Below, piece by piece: positions 25,995 through 34,370 of a stretch of 64,000 nucleotides of DNA. The DNA comes from Putridiphycobacter roseus. Lineage in GTDB: Bacteria > Bacteroidota > Bacteroidia > Flavobacteriales_D > Crocinitomicaceae. The stretch is from positions 1-64,000 of the forward strand of contig NZ_QKSB01000002.1 in NCBI RefSeq assembly GCF_003234935.1, written 5' to 3'. Each line of letters starts with the position of its first letter. Positions within the stretch are counted from its first letter, which is position 1. Both the position numbers and the translations under genes were made by a program. Under the pieces are notes generated by a model. The model saw nothing but the letters and a program-made list of their open reading frames with translations, was not told the origin of the DNA and did no database searches.

Positions 25995-28190
25995 ATGGAA
26001 TTAGTATCTAAAGAGGAATTAAACCGAGCATTAAAAAAATATTTTGGCTTTGATGGATTTAAAGGATTTCAGGATAAGATTATCTTGAACGTGCTATCTG
26101 GCAACAATACATTTGTCATCATGCCAACTGGCGGTGGGAAATCCATGTGCTATCAACTACCTGCATTAATGTCGGAAGGAACAGCCATTATTGTATCTCC
26201 ATTAATCGCTTTAATGAAGAATCAAGTAGATGCGATAAGAAATGTGAGTGAGTCGGATGATGTTGCCCATTTTTTAAACTCTTCCTTGAATAAAACGGAG
26301 ATAAAAAAGGTAAAAGAAGATGTAGTAAATGGCAAGACTAAATTACTTTATGTTGCTCCAGAATCATTAACCAAGCAAGAGAATATAGATTTTTTAACTT
26401 CTGTTGAAATTTCTTTCTTTGCTATTGATGAAGCGCATTGTATTTCGGAATGGGGACATGATTTTAGGCCAGAATATAGAAGATTAAGAGAAATATTTGC
26501 GGCGATTAGTAATGTACCTATTATAGCTTTAACTGCTACCGCAACTCCTAAAGTGCAATACGACATTCAAAAGAATTTAAACATGTTGGATGCCACTATT
26601 TTTAAAGCTTCCTTTAATAGAGATAATTTATTTTATGAAGTTTTACCAAAAATAGAAGTTGAAAAAAGAATTATTCAGTTCATTAAAACAAAACCGAATC
26701 AGTCGGGGATCATCTATTGTCTTAGTCGTAAAAAGGTAGAAGAAATTGCGGAAATACTACAAGTAAATGGTATCAATGCTTTACCTTACCACGCTGGACT
26801 AGATGCTAATTCAAGGGCAAGGCATCAGGATATGTTTTTAATGGAAGACGTAGATGTTATTGTTGCAACCATTGCATTTGGAATGGGAATTGACAAACCT
26901 GATGTTCGATTTGTCATTCACCATGACATCCCTAAGAGTCTTGAATCCTACTACCAGGAGACTGGTAGAGCAGGAAGAGATGGTGGTGTTGGGCACTGTT
27001 TAACATTTTACAGTTATAAAGACATTGAAAAATTAGAGAAATTTTTACATGGCAAGCCAATTGCAGAACAAGAAATTGGAAAACAATTACTCCATGAAAT
27101 TGTATCCTACGCAGAAACTTCTGTCTGTAGGCGTAAATATATTTTACATTATTTTGGAGAATCTTTTGATGAAAAAAGGTGTGATAAGCATTGCGACAAT
27201 TGTAAAAATCCGAGGGAACAAATTGAAGGTAAAGACGAAGTCTTAATGTTTTTAGAAGCCGTAAAAGCTCTAAAACAACAACAAAAGGCAAAATATGTTT
27301 GTAATTTTTTATCTGGTATTCAAGCTTCGGATATTATTGCCTACAAACATGATATACTTCCATTGTTTGGTAAAGGAAGCGCGCATGATGTCGGTTTTTG
27401 GAATGCAGTTTCCCGTCAATGTTTGGTATCCAATTTACTCACCAAAGAAATTGAAACTTACGGCACTTTAAAATTAACAGAAGAAGGAAAGGCTTTCATG
27501 AAAAATCCTGTATCATTTATGCTATTAAAAGAGCATAATTATGCAGCAGAGAGTGAAGAAGATTTTATGATGAACTCAAAAGGTAGTAATAATATGGTTT
27601 CTGACGAAAACCTTTATAAACTACTATTGGATTTAAGAAAAAAACTTTCTCAACAAAAAAATGTTCCACCATTTGTTATTTTTCAAGAGCCTTCTCTATT
27701 AGACATGGCCATCCAGTACCCTATCAATAAAGAAGAATTAGCAAATATTGTAGGAGTTGGACAGGGAAAAGCAGCTAGATATGGCGTACCATTTTTAGAA
27801 CTAATTAAAACTTATGTGGACGAGAATGACATTGACCGACCACAAGACTTTGTAGTCAAGTCATTGATCAATAAATCGGGACTTAAAGTCCACATTATAA
27901 AAAACGTAGATATTAAAATGCCTTTGGATGCTATTGCCAATTCCCATGGCAAAGAAGTAGACGAAATCATAAACGAAATTGAAGCCATAGTGGCATCAGG
28001 CACAAAAATCAACATTGATTATTATATCAATGACATGATGGATGAAGACGAGCAAGAAGAAATTTACGAATATTTCAGAGAAGCCGAAACAGACAATTTA
28101 AAGGAAGCTTTTGAAGAGTTTGATGGTGACTATGACGAAGAGCAATTGCGTTTAATGCGGATTAAGTTTATGAGTGAAATGGCAAACTAA
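25995..28190 (+). CDS. recQ: ATP-dependent DNA helicase RecQ
   Basis: A 731-aa superfamily 2 DNA helicase, 3'-5', acting in recombinational repair and fork restart. Walker A is TGGGKS (45-50), Walker B is DEAH in DEAHCISEWGHDF, and motif VI is QETGRAGRDG. The zinc-binding subdomain has Cys residues in CRRKYILHYFGESFDEKRCD and CDNC. An RQC winged helix follows (IQASDIIAYKHDILPLFGKG), then an HRDC domain (about 560-630), then a C-terminal helix-turn-helix extension and an acidic tail. This long form is common in Bacteroidetes. It is a single gene between DUF1573 and a gene desert of about 370 bp. Confidence 0.96.
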   Translation: MELVSKEELNRALKKYFGFDGFKGFQDKIILNVLSGNNTFVIMPTGGGKSMCYQLPALMSEGTAIIVSPLIALMKNQVDAIRNVSESDDVAHFLNSSLNKTEIKKVKEDVVNGKTKLLYVAPESLTKQENIDFLTSVEISFFAIDEAHCISEWGHDFRPEYRRLREIFAAISNVPIIALTATATPKVQYDIQKNLNMLDATIFKASFNRDNLFYEVLPKIEVEKRIIQFIKTKPNQSGIIYCLSRKKVEEIAEILQVNGINALPYHAGLDANSRARHQDMFLMEDVDVIVATIAFGMGIDKPDVRFVIHHDIPKSLESYYQETGRAGRDGGVGHCLTFYSYKDIEKLEKFLHGKPIAEQEIGKQLLHEIVSYAETSVCRRKYILHYFGESFDEKRCDKHCDNCKNPREQIEGKDEVLMFLEAVKALKQQQKAKYVCNFLSGIQASDIIAYKHDILPLFGKGSAHDVGFWNAVSRQCLVSNLLTKEIETYGTLKLTEEGKAFMKNPVSFMLLKEHNYAAESEEDFMMNSKGSNNMVSDENLYKLLLDLRKKLSQQKNVPPFVIFQEPSLLDMAIQYPINKEELANIVGVGQGKAARYGVPFLELIKTYVDENDIDRPQDFVVKSLINKSGLKVHIIKNVDIKMPLDAIANSHGKEVDEIINEIEAIVASGTKINIDYYINDMMDEDEQEEIYEYFREAETDNLKEAFEEFDGDYDEEQLRLMRIKFMSEMAN

Positions 28191-28559
28191 GAAAGTGTCA
28201 TTTCCATCAGACTGCTAAGTATGCCCATATTTTGAGTAATCAGCATGTGATTTTATCAAAAAATAGTTGACTTGACTTCCATTTATGGTAGTCGTTGTTG
28301 GAATAATTACTACTATTAATAAGGAAGTTAAACGCACCCATATCGTGATTTTAACCTCCTTTACTAATGAGCTATGATTTGATATTAAAAACCATGCCCC
28401 TTACTGACTAACAAAAATTATGTTTTTGAGATGTCCCATTCCTAAAGTGGATAAAAAATATGTTTCGCCTTCAAATCGACTAGTAGTCATTCATTGGTGT
28501 TTTCTTGATTTAGAAACCCAATGGATTAAATTTAAATACTAAGGTTGGATGCAACAAAA
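28191..28559. other. Intergenic region with nothing recognised
   Basis: The stretch lies between the convergent recQ and ElyC-like genes. All frames are interrupted. I see no RNA gene, no strong hairpin with a T run and no remnant of a known protein. Confidence 0.5.
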
Positions 28560-29318
28560 TCAAACATAACCCATCATCCAATACATCAATGTACCGATCC
28601 ATTCTTTTATCAAAGCGTTCCATTCTACAATAGCGGAAGCAGATGGAATAAAATATTGGTCTAAATAGTACCCTCTATTTTTGCCCGTATAATGATCGGT
28701 TGAAAAGGTAGCGAAGTTATTAAATCCAGCCTTTTTAAAACACCCAATACTTCTTTTCATGTGCAAAGCAGAAGTTACCAGGATTATACTTTGGTTCTCT
28801 TTAATCAACTTCCTAGTTTCCGTCGCATTTTCATGTGTATTCTTTGAATTAGCTTCTACGAGTATATCTTGCGCTGGAACGCCCATTTTTATTAAATCTT
28901 CTTTGAACTGAACTGCCTCACACAATCCTCTATCTATGAGGTGACCATTATTACCTGAAATCAAAATTTTATCGACTTTTTTCGCATAATAAAGCTGTAA
29001 GGCCTGCCATAATCGATCCCCGCCCCTCCTGATACTCAATCGCTCCAAATCATTATTATATTCGGACATACCACCAAGCACAACAGCTACATCATAATGG
29101 CCAACACTTTCTACTTTTTGACCAGCGATTTCCCACCCCCTCATAAACTCAGATAAAATAACAGTATTTGAAAAAAACAATATAAAAGCTAGTCCAAATT
29201 TAAAGCTCCATTTTTTCCACTTTTCATTTTTTAAAAAAAAAGCTAGAATAAAGAACAGTATTATCCAAAAAAAAGGATGTAACATAAAAGAAAAAATCTT
29301 AGATAAAATAAAAAACAT
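28560..29318 (-). CDS. ElyC/YdcF-type DUF218 envelope protein
   Basis: 252 aa. Two N-terminal transmembrane helices (about residues 12-29 and 37-55) are followed by a DUF218 domain: VAVVLGGMSEY, RGGDRLWQALQLYYAKKVDK, ILISGNNGHL, ILVEANSKNTHENATETRKL and ILVTSALHMKRSIGCFKKAG. Length and layout match ElyC, which protects the envelope and affects peptidoglycan synthesis via the lipid carrier in enterobacteria; DUF218 biochemistry is not settled. It is divergent from an mscS gene and close to mscL, mltF and sanA, so the context is envelope maintenance. Confidence 0.88.
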   Translation of the reverse strand: MFFILSKIFSFMLHPFFWIILFFILAFFLKNEKWKKWSFKFGLAFILFFSNTVILSEFMRGWEIAGQKVESVGHYDVAVVLGGMSEYNNDLERLSIRRGGDRLWQALQLYYAKKVDKILISGNNGHLIDRGLCEAVQFKEDLIKMGVPAQDILVEANSKNTHENATETRKLIKENQSIILVTSALHMKRSIGCFKKAGFNNFATFSTDHYTGKNRGYYLDQYFIPSASAIVEWNALIKEWIGTLMYWMMGYV

Positions 29319-29328
29319 AATCGTTGTG

Positions 29329-29336
29329 TATATTTG
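29329..29336 (+). promoter_or_regulatory. -7 element of the first mscS gene
   Basis: TATATTTG matches TAnnTTTG, 32 nt upstream of the mscS ATG, in the 50-nt divergent gap. No clear -33 TTG. Confidence 0.55.
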
Positions 29337-29368
29337 TGCCTTATAATTAAAAAGTAAACTTAAAAAAT

Positions 29369-30211
29369 ATGTCAGACAAAGCTACAGAATTAACAGGAAC
29401 ATCCAAATATACCAATATGGATTGGTGGTTCGATAAGTTAGTAGAATACGGATCTTCCTTATTAGCAGGAGTCCTAATTTTAGTAGTGGGACTTTTTATA
29501 GTAAAAAGAATCACAAAGTTCATAGCTAAATTAGTCGCTAAAAAAGACTTTGATCCTTCTTTAAGTAAATTTCTAGTCAGTTTAATATCGGTAACCTTAA
29601 AAGTATTAGTTGTAATCACGGCTATGGGCCAATTAGGTATTGAAATGACCTCATTTGTTGCATTAATCGGTGCTGCAGGTTTGGCAATTGGTATGGCTTT
29701 TTCAGGCACCTTGGGCAACTTAGCTGGAGGTGTAATGATATTAATATTTCGCCCATACAAAATTGGTGATTTTATGCAAGGACAAGGAGAGATGGGTACT
29801 GTAAAAGAAATAGGAATTTTCAATACCATACTTTTAACCAACGACAATAAGACAGTAATAATTCCAAATGGGGCCATGGCGAATGGCAACATGACTAATT
29901 TTACCATGGAAAAAAACAGAAGAGTTGACTTTACCATAGGTATCGCATATGGTGACAACTATGACACTGCTAAAGCCATGATGCTAAAGTTCATTGAAGA
30001 AGATGAAAGAATTCTAAAGACACCTGCACCTTTTATTGGTCTTATAGCTTTAGCTGACAGCTCAGTTAATATTACCTTAAGAGTATGGGGTAAAACAGAA
30101 GATTATTGGGATATTTTCTTTAGCATGAACGAAAGAATTTACAAAGAATTTGGTAATGAAGGAATTAATTTCCCATTCCCGCAAATGGACGTTCATATTC
30201 AACAAAACTGA
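29369..30211 (+). CDS. Small-conductance mechanosensitive channel, MscS family
   Basis: A 280-aa inner-membrane channel that opens under membrane tension to release solutes on hypo-osmotic shock. Transmembrane helices lie at about 29-48, 67-90 and 95-125. The pore helix TM3 is recognisable by the Gly/Ala-rich run LIGAAGLAIGMAFSGTLGN, followed by the LAGGVMILIFRPYKIGDF beta-domain start and IIPNGAMANGNMTNFT. Length equals E. coli MscS (286 aa). It precedes mscL by 57 nt on the same strand, so large and small channels are adjacent. A second MscS is encoded at 55.1 kb. Confidence 0.95.
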   Translation: MSDKATELTGTSKYTNMDWWFDKLVEYGSSLLAGVLILVVGLFIVKRITKFIAKLVAKKDFDPSLSKFLVSLISVTLKVLVVITAMGQLGIEMTSFVALIGAAGLAIGMAFSGTLGNLAGGVMILIFRPYKIGDFMQGQGEMGTVKEIGIFNTILLTNDNKTVIIPNGAMANGNMTNFTMEKNRRVDFTIGIAYGDNYDTAKAMMLKFIEEDERILKTPAPFIGLIALADSSVNITLRVWGKTEDYWDIFFSMNERIYKEFGNEGINFPFPQMDVHIQQN

Positions 30212-30230
30212 TTTATATCATAAATTCTAT

Positions 30231-30238
30231 TATATTTG
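30231..30238 (+). promoter_or_regulatory. -7 element of mscL
   Basis: TATATTTG matches TAnnTTTG and lies 30 nt before the mscL ATG, so mscL can be transcribed independently of mscS. The -33 region is weak. Confidence 0.55.
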
Positions 30239-30268
30239 TCGACTTAACCTTATAAAAAAATAAAAATT

Positions 30269-30694
30269 ATGTTAAAAGAGTTTAAAGCGTTTATTATGAC
30301 CGGCAACGTGGTCGAGTTTGCAGTCGCTGTAATTTTAGCGGGCGCAGTTGGCCTTGTAGTGAATGGATTTGTGAATGATATTATTATGCCTGTAGTAGGT
30401 CATTTTGCTGGAGGAGTAGATTTTGCAGATTTAAAATTAGTATTAACCGAAGCTGTACCTGCTGTTACTGATGATTCAGGAGCGATAGTTACAGAAGCTG
30501 TTACAGAAAATGCAATTAGATATGGTAAATGGATCAATACCATTATCAATTTAATTATTGTTGGATTTGTATTGTTTATGATTACAAAAGCGTACAACAA
30601 ATCAAAAAAGAAAAAAGAAGAGGCACCTGCTGCACCAGCTGGACCAACTCAAGAACAATTATTAGTTGAAATTAGAGATTTATTGAAAAAATAA
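30269..30694 (+). CDS. mscL: Large-conductance mechanosensitive channel MscL
   Basis: A 141-aa homopentameric channel, the last-resort valve for hypo-osmotic shock. The N-terminal amphipathic helix and TM1 are seen as MLKEFKAFIMTGNVVEFAVA and VILAGAVGLVVNGFVNDIIM. TM2 is INTIINLIIVGFVLFMITKA, followed by a Lys-rich cluster (SKKKKEE) and a C-terminal helical bundle (EQLLVEIRDLLKK). The periplasmic loop (about 50-85) is longer than in E. coli and rich in Val/Thr/Ala. A strong terminator follows directly. Confidence 0.96.
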   Translation: MLKEFKAFIMTGNVVEFAVAVILAGAVGLVVNGFVNDIIMPVVGHFAGGVDFADLKLVLTEAVPAVTDDSGAIVTEAVTENAIRYGKWINTIINLIIVGFVLFMITKAYNKSKKKKEEAPAAPAGPTQEQLLVEIRDLLKK

Positions 30695-30718
30695 ATTCAA
30701 TTAACTACATTAAACACG

Positions 30719-30752
30719 AAAGGTTGCTATTAAAAAATAGCAACCTTTTTTT
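30719..30752 (+). terminator. Rho-independent terminator of mscL
   Basis: The stem AAAGGTTGCTATT / AATAGCAACCTTT with an AAAA loop is followed by a T run. This is a strong terminator 25 nt after the mscL stop. Confidence 0.9.
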
Positions 30753-30770
30753 ATGTCCACACTTTTTAAG

Positions 30771-30778
30771 TATATTCG
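30771..30778 (+). promoter_or_regulatory. Probable -7 element of the mltF-like gene
   Basis: TATATTCG, one base from TAnnTTTG, ends 5 nt before the chosen ATG at 30784. It implies an almost leaderless mRNA and supports that start against the longer frame that begins inside the terminator. Confidence 0.4.
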
Positions 30779-30783
30779 TAGTC

Positions 30784-32211
30784 ATGGTTAGAGTTTCCCT
30801 TTTTCTTATGATTGCCCTATCTATATTTGCTTGTGATAGCCAAAGATTCCGCTTAAGGTCGGGACCAAAAAAAGTAGATTGGAAAGAAATTGAAAAAAGA
30901 GGGGTATTAACCGTATTGGCTGAGAATGGACCTGCATCTTATTTTATTTACAAGGGTAAGAATATGGGCTATGAATATGAATTGCTCCATGAATTTACAA
31001 AGGACATGGACATTCGACTACAAATTAAAACTGTCCATAACTTTGATTCCATTTTTACCAAACTTTATAATTTTGAGGGAGACTTAATTGCGTACAATTT
31101 AACAGTCACACCTGAAAGGGCTGCAATGGTCAATTTTTCTACACCACATTTAATATCACACCAAGTATTAATTCAACGAATACCAGAAAAATACGACCCC
31201 AAAAAAGACAGCATCCCTCCTCCCCCTTTAATCACGGAATTAGAGCAATTGGCAGGCAAAACAATTTCTGTATGGAGTCAATCCACTCATTTAACACAGA
31301 TAAAAAAAATTAATGAAGCCTTAAATTTGAACATGAATATTGTACCGTTAGATGGTGACATTTCTACGGAAGAAATAATACGACTAGTTAGCAAAGGACT
31401 GTTGGACTATACGATTACAGATGAAAACATTGCCCAAATCAACCAAATATATTGGGACAACCTCAATATTGAATTAAAACTAAGCTCGGATGAAGAAATC
31501 GCATTCGCTGCAAGACTGAATTCCAACCAATTAATTGACACATTAAATTACTGGTTAGCGGACAAAAAAAACAAATCTACTATTGCAGAGGTAAAAAGAA
31601 AATATTTTCACCGAAAGCGGCTACCAAACAAAGCCGGCTCCGAATACTCTAGTAGTAGTGGCAACCAACTTTCCCCCTATGATAACATCATAAAAAGGGG
31701 GGCATCCAAAATAGGATGGGATTGGCGATTAATCTCTGCTTTAATTTTCCAAGAATCCAAATTTGAAACTTATAAAATTTCATGGGCTGGCGCATTTGGT
31801 ATTTTCCAATTTATGCCCGCTACCGCCGCATCCTATGGTATTGGACCTGGCTCTAGTGTAAAAGCTCAAATTAAGGCCGGTATTCGAAAGCTAAATAAAA
31901 ACTACAAACAATGGTTAGCTATTATACCTGACTCTCTAGAAGCAACTTACTTTACTTTAGCGACTTATAATGCAGGAAGCGCACATATTATTGACGCTAG
32001 AGCTTTGGCTCCCTATTTTAAAAAAGACAGCAACATTTGGTTTGGAAATGTTGACTCAATGGTATTGGGGTTATCTCGCCCAAAATATTACAATCATCCT
32101 GCAGTAAAATATGGTTATATGCGTGGTAGTCAAACATTCGATTATGTAGCTGAAATAATGGAGCGTTACACAGAGTACAAACATGCTTATCCTGAAAAAA
32201 ATGACAAATAA
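30784..32211 (+). CDS. MltF-like membrane-bound lytic transglycosylase lipoprotein
   Basis: 475 aa from ATG 30784. A longer frame opens at TTG 30724 but that lies inside the mscL terminator. The N-terminus is a lipoprotein signal, with the lipobox ending SIFAC (Cys17). A periplasmic solute-binding (SBP_bac_3) domain spans about 35-285. A transglycosylase SLT domain covers about 300-460, with catalytic Glu in IFQESKFETYK, then GAFGIFQFMPATAASYGI and TYNAGSAHI. MltF-type enzymes cleave glycan strands to form anhydromuropeptides; the SBP domain regulates activity. It overlaps sanA by 11 nt, so the two are coupled. Confidence 0.93.
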   Translation: MVRVSLFLMIALSIFACDSQRFRLRSGPKKVDWKEIEKRGVLTVLAENGPASYFIYKGKNMGYEYELLHEFTKDMDIRLQIKTVHNFDSIFTKLYNFEGDLIAYNLTVTPERAAMVNFSTPHLISHQVLIQRIPEKYDPKKDSIPPPPLITELEQLAGKTISVWSQSTHLTQIKKINEALNLNMNIVPLDGDISTEEIIRLVSKGLLDYTITDENIAQINQIYWDNLNIELKLSSDEEIAFAARLNSNQLIDTLNYWLADKKNKSTIAEVKRKYFHRKRLPNKAGSEYSSSSGNQLSPYDNIIKRGASKIGWDWRLISALIFQESKFETYKISWAGAFGIFQFMPATAASYGIGPGSSVKAQIKAGIRKLNKNYKQWLAIIPDSLEATYFTLATYNAGSAHIIDARALAPYFKKDSNIWFGNVDSMVLGLSRPKYYNHPAVKYGYMRGSQTFDYVAEIMERYTEYKHAYPEKNDK

Positions 32212-32851
32212 ACCTTATTTTAAATGGTTAAAAAAGTTAGTGATTAGTTGTATAATAATTTTTCCATTATTTGTCTTTTCCGCAGACTACTATATTAAAT
32301 CTAGCACAAGTAACTTAATTTATTCAGCGATAAAAAACATACCAGCCCATAAAGTAGGCATGGTTTTAGGGACTTCGAAATACAGGAAAGGGGGAAGCAT
32401 CAACAGCTATTACCAACAAAGAATAGATGGCACCACCAAATTATACCATGCTGGAAAAATACAATTTGTACTGGTTTCAGGCGATAACGGTAACACCCAA
32501 TACAACGAACCTGAAACCTTTAAAAATGATTTAATCAAAGCTGGAATTCCGGCCAATAAAATATTCTTAGATTATGCAGGATTTAGAACCTTGGATTCCG
32601 TGGTTAGAGCAAAAGCTATTTTTGGACAATCTAAATTAATTATCATTTCTCAAAAATTTCATATAGAAAGAGCTTTGTATTTGGCCAAAGAACACGATAT
32701 TGCAGCCATAGGATTTGCCACTGGAAATTATAGTCATGCTAGTAGTTTCAGATTAAGATTAAGAGAAGTTTTAGCAAGAACTAAAGCAGTAATTGATATT
32801 CTCATTGGTGTAGAGCCCAAATTTTATGGTGATAAAATAATGATTCAATAA
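32201..32851 (+). CDS. sanA: SanA-type DUF218 envelope protein
   Basis: About 216 aa from ATG 32201 (an ATG 18 nt earlier is also possible; both overlap mltF). One N-terminal transmembrane helix (about 12-30) anchors a periplasmic DUF218 domain that matches SanA closely: VLGTSKYRKGG, NSYYQQRIDG, LVSGDNGNTQYNEPETF, LDYAGFRTLDSVVRAK and IISQKFHIERALYLAKEH. SanA loss increases vancomycin sensitivity at high temperature in E. coli, so a role in envelope barrier function is likely. It is the second DUF218 protein in this 4-kb envelope cluster. Confidence 0.93.
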   Translation: MTNKPYFKWLKKLVISCIIIFPLFVFSADYYIKSSTSNLIYSAIKNIPAHKVGMVLGTSKYRKGGSINSYYQQRIDGTTKLYHAGKIQFVLVSGDNGNTQYNEPETFKNDLIKAGIPANKIFLDYAGFRTLDSVVRAKAIFGQSKLIIISQKFHIERALYLAKEHDIAAIGFATGNYSHASSFRLRLREVLARTKAVIDILIGVEPKFYGDKIMIQ

Positions 32852-32864
32852 CTTAAACATTATC

Positions 32865-33812
32865 ATGCTTTCTGTTCAAACTAAAATAAAACCAAAGTAC
32901 AATAAAAATAAACAACTAATTATTGTTGCTGGGCCCACTGCAATTGGTAAAACAGCTATGAGCATTGAATTGGCGCAGTTTTATAAATGCCCAATTATTT
33001 CTTTTGATTCGCGACAATTCTATAAAGAACTCTCGATTGGTACGGCCAAACCATCTGCAGCAGAACTTGCAATGGCAACACATCATTTTATTGATTCACA
33101 TACTATTGAAAAAGAATATACCGCAGGTATTTATGAAAAAGAAGCTTTGGCGCTACTAGATCAAATATTTAAGACCAATGATGTATGCATTGCGGTAGGA
33201 GGTAGCGGCCTATATATCGACGCTTTAGTATATGGTATTGATGCAATGCCAAAAAATGCTGCCATTAAAGAAAAATGGATCCAAACACACCGTACTGAAG
33301 GATTAAAACCATTACAAGATTACTTAAATGAACACAACCCTGAAGTTTTTGAATTTATCAATAAAAATAATCATGCTAGAATGATTAGGGCTATTGAGGT
33401 AATTGAAGTTTCTGGAAATAAATTCACGGCATATAGAAAATCTACTGCGCAAGCAAGAAACTTCACCCCCATTTGGATTGGATTAAATACAGATCGGGCA
33501 ATACTTTACAATCGTATCAATGAACGAGTAGATATCATGATGGAAAAGGGGTTGGAAGAAGAAGTTAAATCACTTATCCCATTTCGCTTCCATACGGCCT
33601 TAAAAACCGTTGGCTATGTAGAATTTTTTGATTATTTTGAAGGAATCATTCCCATTGAAAAATCCATTGAATTAATCAAGAGAAACTCAAGACGATATGC
33701 CAAAAGACAATTGACTTGGTTTAAAAAGAACACTGCTATTGAATGGTTTGAACCTCAAAAAAAAGGAGATATCCTCCAGTATATTCAAAATGTAAAGAAA
33801 GAATTACTATAA
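32865..33812 (+). CDS. miaA: tRNA dimethylallyltransferase MiaA
   Basis: A 315-aa enzyme that adds a dimethylallyl group to A37 of tRNAs reading UNN codons. The P-loop is AGPTAIGKTAMS; the DMAPP/tRNA-binding DSRQFYKELSIGTAKPS motif, AVGGSGLYIDALVYGID, and the C-terminal KRNSRRYAKRQLTWFKK helix are all present. The first about 18 residues are an extra basic N-terminus; an internal start is possible but no better ATG is present. It starts 13 nt after sanA. It lies 0.6 kb from mtaB, another A37-modifying enzyme. Confidence 0.95.
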   Translation: MLSVQTKIKPKYNKNKQLIIVAGPTAIGKTAMSIELAQFYKCPIISFDSRQFYKELSIGTAKPSAAELAMATHHFIDSHTIEKEYTAGIYEKEALALLDQIFKTNDVCIAVGGSGLYIDALVYGIDAMPKNAAIKEKWIQTHRTEGLKPLQDYLNEHNPEVFEFINKNNHARMIRAIEVIEVSGNKFTAYRKSTAQARNFTPIWIGLNTDRAILYNRINERVDIMMEKGLEEEVKSLIPFRFHTALKTVGYVEFFDYFEGIIPIEKSIELIKRNSRRYAKRQLTWFKKNTAIEWFEPQKKGDILQYIQNVKKELL

Positions 33813-33838
33813 GTTACTGAATTTACACACCTTTTTTT

Positions 33839-33868
33839 TTGGATTTTAAGTTTACAATGATACATTTG
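33839..33868 (+). promoter_or_regulatory. Promoter of the DUF3276 gene
   Basis: A TTG at 33839-33841 and TACATTTG at 33861-33868 are separated by 19 nt, a full Bacteroidetes promoter, 33 nt before ATG 33902. It overlaps the nominal longer frame opening at 33839, which decides the start. Confidence 0.65.
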
Positions 33869-33901
33869 TTATCTTATAAATTTATTAAAACGAAAGGGAA
33901 G

Positions 33902-34210
33902 ATGAACGAGAGAAACGACGAGGTTTTTTCTGAAAAGGTAAAGGCTGGAAAAAGAACTTACTTTTTTGATGTAAAAAAAACAAGAGGAAATGATTTGTAT
34001 TTAACGATTACAGAAAGTAAACGTAAATATAATGGTGATGACTCAGATCGTATTGAATTTGAGAAGCACAAGATTTTTTTATACAAAGAAGATTTTGAGA
34101 AATTTCAAGATGGGATGAGTGCAGCCTTAGGAAAGATAAGTGATTTATGGGAATCAGGTGAATTTAAAAAACCTGAGCCAAGAGAAGAATTAACCTTCGA
34201 AGCGCTTTAA
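33902..34210 (+). CDS. DUF3276 / PUR-alpha-like nucleic-acid-binding protein
   Basis: 102 aa from ATG 33902; upstream codons in frame fall in the promoter and lack family similarity. The DUF3276 family (Bacteroidetes and spirochaete PUR repeat proteins) folds as a Whirly-like single-strand nucleic-acid-binding dimer. Visible are KVKAGKRTYFFDVKKTRGND, LYLTITESKRK, RIEFEKHKIFLYKEDFEKF and an acidic C-terminus (PEPREELTFEAL). It probably acts as an RNA/DNA-binding regulator. It has its own promoter and terminator, so it is monocistronic. Confidence 0.9.
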   Translation: MNERNDEVFSEKVKAGKRTYFFDVKKTRGNDLYLTITESKRKYNGDDSDRIEFEKHKIFLYKEDFEKFQDGMSAALGKISDLWESGEFKKPEPREELTFEAL

Positions 34211-34242
34211 ACGATAAAAATATTTCTCTTTGAGAAAACAAA

Positions 34243-34279
34243 AAACACCTTTTACATAAAGTAAAAGGTGTTTTTTTTT
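34243..34279 (+). terminator. Terminator of the DUF3276 gene
   Basis: AAACACCTTTTAC-ATAAA-GTAAAAGGTGTTT is a perfect 13-bp stem ending in a run of nine T or more, 32 nt after the stop. Confidence 0.9.
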
Positions 34280-34354
34280 GCCTTGGCTATATTGTTTTTA
34301 ACCCTTCATTTACTTTTTAGAATAAACAGTGAACACGGACTAATTACAATTCCT

Positions 34355-34362
34355 TATCTTTG
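34355..34362 (+). promoter_or_regulatory. -7 element of mtaB (near-leaderless)
   Basis: TATCTTTG is a perfect TAnnTTTG. Only 8 nt separate it from the mtaB ATG at 34371, so transcription would begin at or within a few nucleotides of the start codon. Confidence 0.6.
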
Positions 34363-34370
34363 CAAAAGAT

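Noticed and set aside
30724..30783. Upstream extension of the mltF-like protein from TTG 30724
   Set aside because: It lies in the mscL terminator and the promoter; starting at 30784 gives a proper lipoprotein signal.
33839..33901. Upstream extension of the DUF3276 protein
   Set aside because: It begins on the -33 element of a good promoter and is not family sequence.
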